A DNA stretch of 64,000 nucleotides from Neotamlana sedimentorum (GTDB lineage: Bacteria; Bacteroidota; Bacteroidia; Flavobacteriales; Flavobacteriaceae): positions 186,001-250,000 of the forward strand of contig NZ_JTDW01000001.1 in assembly GCF_000943565.1 (NCBI RefSeq). Reading direction: 5' to 3'. The notes under the pieces are model-generated. The model worked only from the letters and a program-made list of their open reading frames with translations. It was not told the DNA's origin and did not search any database. The position numbers and the translations under genes are program-made. How positions within the stretch are numbered: position 1 is the first letter of the stretch; each line of letters begins with the position of its first letter. This document shows, piece after piece, positions 43,360 to 51,455 of this stretch.

Positions 43360-44358
43360 ATGACTGAAGGAAACTTTGTAGACTACGTAAAAATGTATGT
43401 AAGTTCGGGTAATGGCGGAAAAGGTTCTGCGCATTTACACCGTGAAAAATACATTACAAAAGGAGGACCCGATGGAGGTGATGGTGGTCGTGGTGGTCAT
43501 GTTATTGTACGAGGTAGAGCGAATCTTTGGACATTATTGCACTTAAAATTTAAAAAACATACCAGAGCAGGACACGGCGAACATGGTAGTAGTGGCCGTA
43601 GCTTTGGTTCCGATGGTGAAGATGCTTACATCGATGTGCCTTTAGGAACTGTAATTAGAGATACCGAAACCAACGAAATACTTTTTGAAATTACCGACGA
43701 TGGTGAAGAAAAAATATTAGCCCGTGGTGGTAAAGGTGGTTTAGGAAACTGGCATTTTAAAAGCTCGACAAACCAAACGCCGCGTTATGCCCAACCTGGG
43801 TTGCCCATGGAAGAGAAGTTTGTAACCATGGAGCTTAAGGTACTTGCCGATGTTGGTTTAGTTGGTTTTCCAAATGCTGGTAAATCTACATTATTGTCGG
43901 TGTTAACTGCCGCAAAACCTAAAATTGCAGATTACGAGTTTACTACTTTAAAACCTAATTTGGGGATTGTAAAATATCGTGATTTCCAAACCTTTGTAAT
44001 GGCAGATATTCCTGGTATTATTGAAGGTGCGGCAGAAGGTAAAGGTTTAGGTCACTATTTTTTACGCCACATTGAAAGAAACTCTATTTTGTTATTTTTA
44101 ATTCCATCGGATGCTCCAGATATTAGAAAACAATACGATATTCTGCTCGATGAGCTTAAGCGTTACAATCCAGAAATGCTTGATAAAGAACGCATGATTG
44201 CCATATCGAAAAGTGATATGTTAGATGATGAGTTACAAGCAGAATTAAAAACCGAATTAGATAACGAATTGCCAATTCCATATATGTTTATTTCTTCGGT
44301 GGCTCAAAAAGGAATAACAGAGCTAAAAGATACGCTTTGGAGAATGTTAAACGCTTAG
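43360..44358 (+). CDS. obg: GTPase Obg (CgtA)
   Basis: A 332-residue ribosome-associated GTPase. The Obg domain occupies residues 1-160, with the glycine-rich [18 protein letters not shown] and [18 protein letters not shown]. The G domain follows: GFPNAGKST (169-177), the switch around [28 protein letters not shown], and SKSD for guanine. It acts in large-subunit assembly and the stringent response. The first coding ATG gives [17 protein letters not shown], the normal N-terminus. It follows hpt-adk by 91 bases with two palindromes between. Confidence 0.95.
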   Translation: MTEGNFVDYVKMYVSSGNGGKGSAHLHREKYITKGGPDGGDGGRGGHVIVRGRANLWTLLHLKFKKHTRAGHGEHGSSGRSFGSDGEDAYIDVPLGTVIRDTETNEILFEITDDGEEKILARGGKGGLGNWHFKSSTNQTPRYAQPGLPMEEKFVTMELKVLADVGLVGFPNAGKSTLLSVLTAAKPKIADYEFTTLKPNLGIVKYRDFQTFVMADIPGIIEGAAEGKGLGHYFLRHIERNSILLFLIPSDAPDIRKQYDILLDELKRYNPEMLDKERMIAISKSDMLDDELQAELKTELDNELPIPYMFISSVAQKGITELKDTLWRMLNA

Positions 44359-44428
44359 TTAACAGTTTTTTGGGTGTCGTTATTTTTCTTAAAATTTAGG
44401 AGTATTTAGTAGTAATATCGAATAAAAT

Positions 44429-44453
44429 TCTTACTTTATGTAACAAAGTAAGA
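44429..44453. repeat. 9-bp inverted repeat between obg and the S9 peptidase gene
   Basis: TCTTACTTT (44429-44437), ATGTAAC, AAAGTAAGA (44445-44453), perfect. It lies 70 bases after obg and 50 before the peptidase gene. With no T tract it could be an operator or a weak terminator. Confidence 0.45.
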
Positions 44454-44502
44454 TGCTTTTATACTTATCGATATCTATTGTTAACTAAATCCAGAATATT
44501 TA

Positions 44503-46803
44503 ATGAAATCAAATCGTCAATTACTCGTTGTTTTTACACTTTTACTTTGTACTTTTTTTGCAAAAGCACAAGACATAACAGGCCCTTGGAAGGGCACGTT
44601 AAAAGTTCAAGGTATGGAAATGCCCTTAATTTTTAATATTTCTCAAGAGAATAATGTTTTAAAATCTACTATGGATAGTCCGTCTCAAGGAGCAACAGGA
44701 ATCCCTATGGACGAGACTACTTTTACAGACAATACCTTAACTATATTATTTAAACAAGCTGGAATAAAATACACAGCATCACTAGAAGGCGAAACATTTA
44801 ACGGTACGTTTAATCAAGGCGGAAATGCGTTGCCTCTAACCTTAACAAAAACGGTAATTACGTTACCTGGAAATCCCGATTTGGTGTCTTCAGAAGCCGA
44901 ATTAAAAGCGCTTTCTAGTTTGTCGAAAGGGCAATATAAATATAGTGTTGAAGATTATTTTTCAAATCCAAAAGGGTATACATTTCGGTTTTCTCCTAAC
45001 GGAAAATATCTGTCTTATCGAGAACGCGATGAAAATGGAAAACAACATGTGTACGTAAAAAATATTGAAACGGGCGAGGCTAATCGAGTTATTGTAGAGT
45101 CAGAAGAATTAATTCGAGGTTATGGTTGGTTAAATCACGAACGTTTGTATTATGTAATGGATAAAGGTGGCGACGAAAATAATCACATTTATGCTATAAA
45201 TTTAGATGGAACTAACGATAAAGATTTAACACCTTTCGATGGGGTGAAAGCAAATTTTTCCGAACTTTTAAAGGAAGATAAGGATCATATAATTGTGGAA
45301 TTAAATAAAAATAATCCACAGGTTTTCGAACCTTATAAACTAAATGTAGTTACTGGAGAAATAACACAGCTTTTTACAAATGATGATATTAATAATCCTA
45401 TTTCTGGATATGAATTCGATAAAGACGGGAATTTAAGAGGCTACACCAAAATGAAAGATGGTGTATTTAACGATTTGTATTATGAAGATGGAGAAGGCGG
45501 CTTTAAATTTATGAAACAGTTAAGCTGGAAAGATAAATTTGGTATCATTGCCTTCGATTACTCAACCGAGTATGCTCATGATGCCTACGTGGTTTCAAAT
45601 TTAGAATCCGATAAATCTGAAATTCTCTTGTGTGATATAAAAAGAATGAAAGTAATTGAAAAGGTGTTTTCTAATCCTAATTACGATGTAAGTAGCATGG
45701 GTTTATCTAAAAAAAATAACTATGCGATCGATTATTTTTCATATGAAGGCGAAAAAAATGTATTAATACCTGTTAGCGATACTTATAAAAAAATTGATGC
45801 CAAGGTAAACGAAGTTTTACCAAACATGCAATATTACGTTTTAGATAAAACCGAAGACGAAACTAAGTTTATGCTTTACGTAACAAGCGATAAGCTTTAT
45901 GGAGTTTATTATGCGTACGATTTGCAAAAAGATGAGTTAAAAGAAATTTATAATACCATGCCACAACTTAACCCCGATGATATGGCCGAAATGCGACCTA
46001 TTAGTTTTACAAGTCGCGATGGTGTTACAATTCATGGTTATATTACTTTACCAAAAGCGGCATTAAATGGGGAAAAGGTGCCCGTAATTGTAAATCCTCA
46101 TGGAGGGCCTCAAGGTGTTCGCGATTCTTGGGGGTTTAATCCAGAAACCCAATTGTTTGCTAGTCGAGGATATGCAACTTTACAAGTTAACTTTAGAATT
46201 TCGGGTGGTTATGGGCGTGCTTTTTTAGAATCTGGGTTTAAACAAATTGGTCGTAAAGCTATGGACGACGTTGAAGATGGCTTAAAATATGTTATCGATA
46301 AAGGTTGGGTCGATGGTAATAAAGCCGCAATTTATGGCGCTAGCCATGGTGGTTATGCTGTTTTAAGAGGCTTAACTAAAACCCCAGATTTGTATGCTTG
46401 TGGCGTAGATTATGTTGGGGTTTCAAATCTTTTTACATTCATGAAATCTATGCCGCCTTACTGGAAACCTTATTTAAAAATTATTAAAGAAATTTGGTAT
46501 GATGAGGATGTAGCCGAAGAAAAACTTATTATGGAAGAAGTTTCTCCTGTTAATCACATCGATAAAATTAAAAAACCATTATTTGTTGTTCAAGGTGCTA
46601 ACGACCCTAGAGTTAATATTGATGAATCCGACCAAATTGTTAGTGGTTTACGAGCCAGAAATGTCGATGTACCTTATATGGTAAAATACGATGAAGGTCA
46701 TGGTTTTGGAAAAGAAGAAAACACAATTGAATTGTACAAAGCAATGTTAGGGTTTTATGCGAAGCATTTAAAGGAAGAACATAGCGAACCTATTAAAGAT
46801 TAG
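44503..46803 (+). CDS. S9-family serine peptidase (prolyl-oligopeptidase type), exported
   Basis: A 766-residue serine peptidase. A signal peptide ends near FFAKAQ (about residue 22). It is followed by an extra domain of about 95 residues (GPWKGTLKVQGMEMPLIFNI), not part of the classic S9 architecture. Then come a beta-propeller and a C-terminal alpha/beta hydrolase domain. The catalytic triad is Ser614 in YGASHGGYA, Asp701 in QGANDPRVN, and His733 in DEGHGFG. S9 enzymes cleave peptides, often after proline or as dipeptidyl peptidases. The N-terminal domain may bind a ligand or a wall component, which is inference. Confidence 0.9.
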   Translation: MKSNRQLLVVFTLLLCTFFAKAQDITGPWKGTLKVQGMEMPLIFNISQENNVLKSTMDSPSQGATGIPMDETTFTDNTLTILFKQAGIKYTASLEGETFNGTFNQGGNALPLTLTKTVITLPGNPDLVSSEAELKALSSLSKGQYKYSVEDYFSNPKGYTFRFSPNGKYLSYRERDENGKQHVYVKNIETGEANRVIVESEELIRGYGWLNHERLYYVMDKGGDENNHIYAINLDGTNDKDLTPFDGVKANFSELLKEDKDHIIVELNKNNPQVFEPYKLNVVTGEITQLFTNDDINNPISGYEFDKDGNLRGYTKMKDGVFNDLYYEDGEGGFKFMKQLSWKDKFGIIAFDYSTEYAHDAYVVSNLESDKSEILLCDIKRMKVIEKVFSNPNYDVSSMGLSKKNNYAIDYFSYEGEKNVLIPVSDTYKKIDAKVNEVLPNMQYYVLDKTEDETKFMLYVTSDKLYGVYYAYDLQKDELKEIYNTMPQLNPDDMAEMRPISFTSRDGVTIHGYITLPKAALNGEKVPVIVNPHGGPQGVRDSWGFNPETQLFASRGYATLQVNFRISGGYGRAFLESGFKQIGRKAMDDVEDGLKYVIDKGWVDGNKAAIYGASHGGYAVLRGLTKTPDLYACGVDYVGVSNLFTFMKSMPPYWKPYLKIIKEIWYDEDVAEEKLIMEEVSPVNHIDKIKKPLFVVQGANDPRVNIDESDQIVSGLRARNVDVPYMVKYDEGHGFGKEENTIELYKAMLGFYAKHLKEEHSEPIKD

Positions 46804-46830
46804 TTATTAAGAAATAATTTGGTATATAAA

Positions 46831-46922
46831 AATGTCATCTCGAACATTGTCCTAAAGTATAAATGGTCTTAAGAGGAAGTTTTTATTTTTAGTAAATAAC
46901 AATGTTTGAGACGGCTTTTTTT
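46831..46922. terminator. Long inverted repeat between convergent genes
   Basis: TGTCATCTCGAACATTGT (46833-46850) pairs imperfectly with ACAATGTTTGAGACGG (46899-46914), followed by C and a T run to 46922. The arms are about 50 bases apart. It ends the plus-strand peptidase transcript and touches the stop of the convergent hydrolase gene. Confidence 0.55.
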
Positions 46923-48021
46923 ATTGCGTGTTTTTTAAAATCCAATCTGTTATAATTTTTAGTGCTTGAGGTGAAAAAGTTTCTTCAATACTACTATACT
47001 CATTAATCATGCCTGTTTTACAAGTTTGAAATAAGTGATTTAAGTCTGCTAATTCGTGTAACGTAACATTTTTATTATTGGTTAATTTTAAGGCGTTGCT
47101 TATGCTTTCCAAATTTAATTTAGGCAAAACCTGTACGTCTTTACTACCGTTTAAAGCTAAAACAGGACAGGTAGTTTTTTCAAGATAATCTTTAGGTTCG
47201 GTTCTAATAAAAGTTAAAAGCCAAGGTGAGTTTAAAACCTTAAACTGTTGCTCAATCATTACCGGTGTAATAGCATTAGCAATGGGCGACATTGGGTTTT
47301 TAAACTTATAATCGTTTAACGTGTCTGTTATTTTTGTTTTTATAATGTCGTTATCATTTTCATTTTGAATAATACTGTAAATTAGGCTGGAGAGTTTCTC
47401 GTTTTCGTTAATATACATTTCTGGTGTTCCAGATAATTTAGCTATTTTCCGCGATTGCGATTTTAAAATTTCAGCGCCATTTACACCAGGTCCAGCAAGT
47501 AATACGCAAAAGACAAGAGTTTTGTTTTTTGATGCTACTATAGGTGCAATTAATCCACCTTCGCTATGTCCAATTAAACCTATTTTGGTAGTGTCAATAT
47601 CGGTTCTCGTTTTTAAATACTTTATGGCTGCTTCAACATCTGTAGCAAAATCGAAAGTAGTTGCAGTACTAAAATCGCCTTCAGATTCAGCAATGCCTCT
47701 ATCATCATATCGTAAAACAGCAATGCCATGTTCAGATAAAAAATCGGCTAAAACCCAAAACGGACGATGGTTAAATTGTGTAACTTCTTCATTTCTATTT
47801 TGAGGTCCCGAACCAGAAATTAAAATGGCAACGGGTGCATTTTTTGTGTTTTTTGGCAAGGTTAAAGTACCTGCAAGTTTAATACTATCGGCTTCGGTAT
47901 TGATAAAATTAATAGCTTCAGAAGTGTAGTTAAAAGGAGGTTTAGGGTCTTGTGGTCTTTCGTTTTGCCCATGTAAAAACGTAACAATTAATGTGGCAAA
48001 CAAAGTAAAAAGTCGTTTCAT
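46921..48021 (-). CDS. Alpha/beta hydrolase, exported
   Basis: A 366-residue hydrolase with signal peptide MKRLFTLFATLIVTFLHGQ. The fold is visible as VAILISGSGPQNRNEE (oxyanion region), VLRYDDRGIAESEGDF, and the nucleophile elbow LIGHSEGGLIAPI. An acid lies in PVLALNGSKDVQVL, and a late His in DLNHLFQTCKTG. It is of the esterase/dienelactone-hydrolase-like type often annotated as an alpha/beta fold hydrolase. The substrate is unknown. It is convergent with the S9 peptidase gene. Confidence 0.86.
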   Translation of the reverse strand: MKRLFTLFATLIVTFLHGQNERPQDPKPPFNYTSEAINFINTEADSIKLAGTLTLPKNTKNAPVAILISGSGPQNRNEEVTQFNHRPFWVLADFLSEHGIAVLRYDDRGIAESEGDFSTATTFDFATDVEAAIKYLKTRTDIDTTKIGLIGHSEGGLIAPIVASKNKTLVFCVLLAGPGVNGAEILKSQSRKIAKLSGTPEMYINENEKLSSLIYSIIQNENDNDIIKTKITDTLNDYKFKNPMSPIANAITPVMIEQQFKVLNSPWLLTFIRTEPKDYLEKTTCPVLALNGSKDVQVLPKLNLESISNALKLTNNKNVTLHELADLNHLFQTCKTGMINEYSSIEETFSPQALKIITDWILKNTQ

Positions 48022-48134
48022 GTGCTTAAATGATGGTGTTATGCTTCAAGATACTATAAGTTTCACAAATATTTAGCATAAAAACTTAAATAGGAAGTCT
48101 GTTTTTCTGTTAATTTTAAATAAAAATTAAAGTT

Positions 48135-48656
48135 ATGAGATTTTTACTAGTCTTTTTAATAGCAGTTACAACCTTATCCTGCGCAACCGTTAAGGTGGAT
48201 TATGATTATGATAGCGCAGCCAATTTTAATAATTATAAATCCTATAATTATTATGCCGATATGAAAACAGGCTTTAGCGAATTAGATACCAACCGTTTAC
48301 TCGATGCCATTGATAGCACCATGACTGCAAAAGGATTTTACATAGCAGATAGCCCAGATTTTTTTATTGATATAAAAAGTGAAGCTTTTCAAGCACCACC
48401 CAGACAAACTGTGGGCGTAGGCGTTGGCGGTGGTGGTGGACACGTAGGCGGAGGCATATCTATAGGAATACCTGTTGGAGACTCTAACTTTAACCGCGTT
48501 ATTACTATCGATTTTGTTGATGAAAATAAAAAACAACTGTTTTGGCAAGCCGTTGCAGAAACATCACTAAAATTAAATAGCACACCAGATCAGCGTGAAG
48601 CTAAAATGCAAGCGGTTGCTAAAAAAGTATTGGCTGCATATCCGCCAGAATTATAA
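48135..48656 (+). CDS. DUF4136 lipoprotein
   Basis: A 173-residue lipoprotein with signal FLLVFLIAVTTLSC. The start of the mature domain (VDYDYDSAANFNNYKSYNY) and LLDAIDSTMTAKGFYIADSPDFFIDI match the DUF4136 family, small periplasmic or outer-membrane proteins without a known function. A glycine-rich loop (VGVGGGGGHVGGG) lies in the middle. The SDR gene starts 36 bases later, but I see no functional link. Confidence 0.8.
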   Translation: MRFLLVFLIAVTTLSCATVKVDYDYDSAANFNNYKSYNYYADMKTGFSELDTNRLLDAIDSTMTAKGFYIADSPDFFIDIKSEAFQAPPRQTVGVGVGGGGGHVGGGISIGIPVGDSNFNRVITIDFVDENKKQLFWQAVAETSLKLNSTPDQREAKMQAVAKKVLAAYPPEL

Positions 48657-48692
48657 TTTAAAAGGGAAACGAACAATTAAATAGCATATATT

Positions 48693-49418
48693 TTGAATAC
48701 ATTAAAACATAAAACCGCTTTAATAACCGGCGGATCAAAAGGCATAGGTTACGCTACGGCTTTAGCTTTATTAAACGAAGGCATTAACGTTGCTGTAACG
48801 AGCAGAAGTAAAGCAGCTGCCAATAAAGCAGCTGCAGAATTAAACAAAACTAAAACTACAGAAGCTGAAGCTATAGGGGTAGAAGCCGATGTTAGAAATT
48901 ATGAAAGTCAAGAAAATGCGGTAAAAGAAATTTTAGAGCGTTTTAAACAGATAGATATTGTAGTTGCTAATGCAGGTTTGGGGCATTTTGCGAGTATAGA
49001 AGATTTAACGCTGGAGCAATGGCACGAAATAATCGATACCAATTTAACAGGTGTTTTTTATTCCATTAAAACTACGGTTGAAGCTTTAAAACAAACACAA
49101 GGTTATTTTATTAGCATTTCGAGTTTGGCAGGAACAAACTTTTTTGCAAAAGGGTCGGCTTACAATGCGAGCAAATTTGGTGTTACAGGGTTTACCCAAG
49201 CCGTAATGTTAGATTTGCGCCAGCATAATGTAAAAGTTAGTACAATAATGCCAGGTTCTGTATCGACTTATTTTAACGGAAGAACACCAAGTGAAGATGA
49301 AGCTTGGAAAATTCAAGGTGAAGATATTGGTGAGTTGGTGGTAGATTTGCTTAAAATGAATCCGCGTACTTTACCAAGTAAAATAGAGGTGCGCCCAACT
49401 ATGCCGCCGCAAAAATAA
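48693..49418 (+). CDS. Short-chain dehydrogenase/reductase (3-oxoacyl-ACP reductase-like)
   Basis: A 241-residue NAD(P)-dependent SDR. The cofactor motif is TGGSKGIGYA, then VANAGLGHF. Catalytic Ser lies in FISISSLAGTN, and Tyr and Lys in SAYNASKFG. The family is broad, and fatty-acid, sugar or alcohol reductases all look like this. The start is TTG at 48693; no ATG precedes the conserved region. A terminator-like structure follows the stop. Confidence 0.84.
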   Translation: MNTLKHKTALITGGSKGIGYATALALLNEGINVAVTSRSKAAANKAAAELNKTKTTEAEAIGVEADVRNYESQENAVKEILERFKQIDIVVANAGLGHFASIEDLTLEQWHEIIDTNLTGVFYSIKTTVEALKQTQGYFISISSLAGTNFFAKGSAYNASKFGVTGFTQAVMLDLRQHNVKVSTIMPGSVSTYFNGRTPSEDEAWKIQGEDIGELVVDLLKMNPRTLPSKIEVRPTMPPQK

Positions 49419-49449
49419 ACACGAAGCATTTAGATTTTTTTTGATAATT

Positions 49450-49487
49450 AACGATTGAAGCTACATTTGTAGTTTTGGTCGTTTTTT
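49450..49487 (+). terminator. Terminator after the SDR gene
   Basis: AACGA (49450-49454) with TCGTT (49479-49483) and CTACA (49461-49465) with TGTAG (49468-49472) form two stacked stems separated by an internal loop, followed by a T run to 49488. Confidence 0.6.
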
Positions 49488-49527
49488 TATTTTAGGCTAG
49501 AAGCCTTTACTTTTAAAAAGAAAACAG

Positions 49528-50910
49528 CTACTGTTTAATAAGTTTTTTTGTAGATAACAACGCATTATCAGAATAAAAATTGGCTAAATAAACTCCGGCG
49601 TTTAATTTGCTAATATTTACACTTTCGGTTTCGAAATTTTTAAGCGATAACGTTTTAATTCGCTTACCGTCTAAACTTATAATTTCAATTTTTAGGTTAG
49701 AATTATTTCCGTTTTCAAATGAAAAATTAATGGTGTTTTTAGTAGGGTTTGGATACATTTTAATACTCAAATTGTTTTCGCTACTAATAGTTTCAATACC
49801 TAAAGTAGAGTAATTAATACTCCAAGTTACGGTGTGTATATTTATGGTTTCGTAATCGTCAATTCTAATAAGGCTTGTGTTGTCTGTAATGGCAGTTATA
49901 AGTGTGTTTTCGCCTTCAACTAAATCGGTTTCGTTAATAGAAACTTCATCTAAATTATTAGCAAAAACGTTGCTGTTTAATGTCCAATTGCTTTCTAAGG
50001 TGTTAGGGTTTGGTTTAATTAAACTAAGCGAGAAATCAATTGGGAAGTTTAACGCTTCTATGTTACTTGCACTCGGTAAATAACTATCAATTGGAGAAAT
50101 TAACTCGTGAATTCTTGCCACCATTCCTTCTTTACAAACCGAACAAAATCCTTTGTCTATTTTCTCCATAATGCAGTTTTGGTGTGGTTTATACCAGTCT
50201 GCACAATTTCCCGTGTCGCAAGTATATTGGTAAATGCCAACGCTATTTGTGTTAAGCCAGTTTTTCCATTTAACACTGTTCGTGTTGGTTTCTTTTGTCA
50301 TGTTAATAGCTTCTGACGCTAATTCATCTCCAGGATAATATTCATCTTTTAAATCGAAAAGCGAATGCCCGATTTCGTGCATAATTACATTATTACCCCA
50401 ATAGCCATTATAAGCCATAGGGAAACTACCACCGCTACCACCATAATCGGGAGAATTTACCAAAATAAGTCCAACGTCATAATTAGGTGTATTATCAGCT
50501 AAAACGCTAAGTATTTTTGCTTCGGTGTTATTGGTGCTATACCCATCGACTTCGTAATAAAGTAAATATGGTTTACCAAAGGCTTCATGGGTAGCGTTAA
50601 AATAAGTGTCTACGTAAGTGTTTGTAGAAGGCCTGTCGGCACCACTTTCGTTCGATGGTACTTTTACAGCGTAAACATTAAAATAATTAGTGTAATTAGA
50701 AAAAGGAGCTTCTGCAAACATGGTTGAAGTGAATTTTTCCGCATCAGAAATAAAATCCGCCAACTCACTTTCTTGATAACCTTCACTTAAAATAACTAGG
50801 TTAATACGATTATTGTCATCACCAGAATATTTAATAGTTTCTACATCAAAAACCTGAGCGTTTAAAAAGCTTGATAACATCAATATGATAAAAAAATTAA
50901 CCTTTTTCAT
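49528..50910 (-). CDS. M64-family metallopeptidase with type IX sorting tail
   Basis: A 460-residue secreted zinc peptidase. The signal peptide is MKKVNFFIILMLSSFLNAQ. The M64 (IgA-peptidase-like) domain has SEGYQESELADFISDAEKF and the zinc site His178-Glu-x-x-His182 in MHEIGHSLFDLKDEYYPG. Cysteine-rich QYTCDTGNCADWYKPH follows. The last 75 residues are a type A C-terminal sorting domain: IKMYPNPTKNTINFSF, then KIEIISLDGKRIKTL and LNAGVYLANFYSD ending in KKLIKQ. It should be exported by the type IX system and processed by PorU. The companion lipoprotein gene lies 2 bases upstream. Confidence 0.93.
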   Translation of the reverse strand: MKKVNFFIILMLSSFLNAQVFDVETIKYSGDDNNRINLVILSEGYQESELADFISDAEKFTSTMFAEAPFSNYTNYFNVYAVKVPSNESGADRPSTNTYVDTYFNATHEAFGKPYLLYYEVDGYSTNNTEAKILSVLADNTPNYDVGLILVNSPDYGGSGGSFPMAYNGYWGNNVIMHEIGHSLFDLKDEYYPGDELASEAINMTKETNTNSVKWKNWLNTNSVGIYQYTCDTGNCADWYKPHQNCIMEKIDKGFCSVCKEGMVARIHELISPIDSYLPSASNIEALNFPIDFSLSLIKPNPNTLESNWTLNSNVFANNLDEVSINETDLVEGENTLITAITDNTSLIRIDDYETINIHTVTWSINYSTLGIETISSENNLSIKMYPNPTKNTINFSFENGNNSNLKIEIISLDGKRIKTLSLKNFETESVNISKLNAGVYLANFYSDNALLSTKKLIKQ

Positions 50911-50912
50911 TT

Positions 50913-51410
50913 TTAATCCAGTTTTGTGGTTATAAGCTCTGTTGTGCTTTTTTTGTTATCGGTTATTACAAGTAACCTTAAATAATGCGCTTCGGGATGT
51001 AATTGTAATTTAAGTGAAATTGGAGCTTTTTTTAAGATGTGTTTTTGTCTTGAAAATTCAAGCGATTCGTTAGTCGTTTCGGTAAACTTAATTAACGGAT
51101 TTCTTATATAATCAACGTGAATTGTTTTGTAATTTTTATCTAATTGTACACATTTAATATCATCAACATTGGGTTGGCTAATAAATTTATGACTTTGGGT
51201 TTTTACCAGACCGTCTGTGATTTTTTTATTTATTAGTTGTATTTTTTTTGTGTTTTCTTCTTGTGCTTCTAAAGTGTAATTAATAAATAATAGTTTAGGG
51301 TTTTTGGTAATAGGAATGCTGTTATCGCTAATTTGTTTTTGCCCACCACAAGCTAGAAGGCATAACATACCAAGCAGGAAAATTAATTTAAAAAAGAATA
51401 ACCGTTTCAT
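50913..51410 (-). CDS. Lipoprotein paired with the M64 peptidase, unknown function
   Basis: A 165-residue protein I do not recognise. The N-terminus KLIFLLGMLCLLACGGQ is a lipoprotein signal with Cys at about residue 21. The rest is polar and probably beta-rich (SLKLQLHPEAHYLRLLVITD). The stop is 2 bases before the M64 peptidase start, so the two are co-translated. That arrangement suggests a helper, an inhibitor or a surface partner for the peptidase, but nothing in the sequence says which. Confidence 0.65.
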   Translation of the reverse strand: MKRLFFFKLIFLLGMLCLLACGGQKQISDNSIPITKNPKLLFINYTLEAQEENTKKIQLINKKITDGLVKTQSHKFISQPNVDDIKCVQLDKNYKTIHVDYIRNPLIKFTETTNESLEFSRQKHILKKAPISLKLQLHPEAHYLRLLVITDNKKSTTELITTKLD

Positions 51411-51455
51411 AGGCGTAATAGATTTTGGGACAAATCTGTTACAAATTTAAACAAT

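Noticed and set aside
49877-50083. Small plus-strand frames inside the M64 peptidase gene
   Set aside because: They are antisense to the sorting domain and peptidase domain and have no family resemblance.
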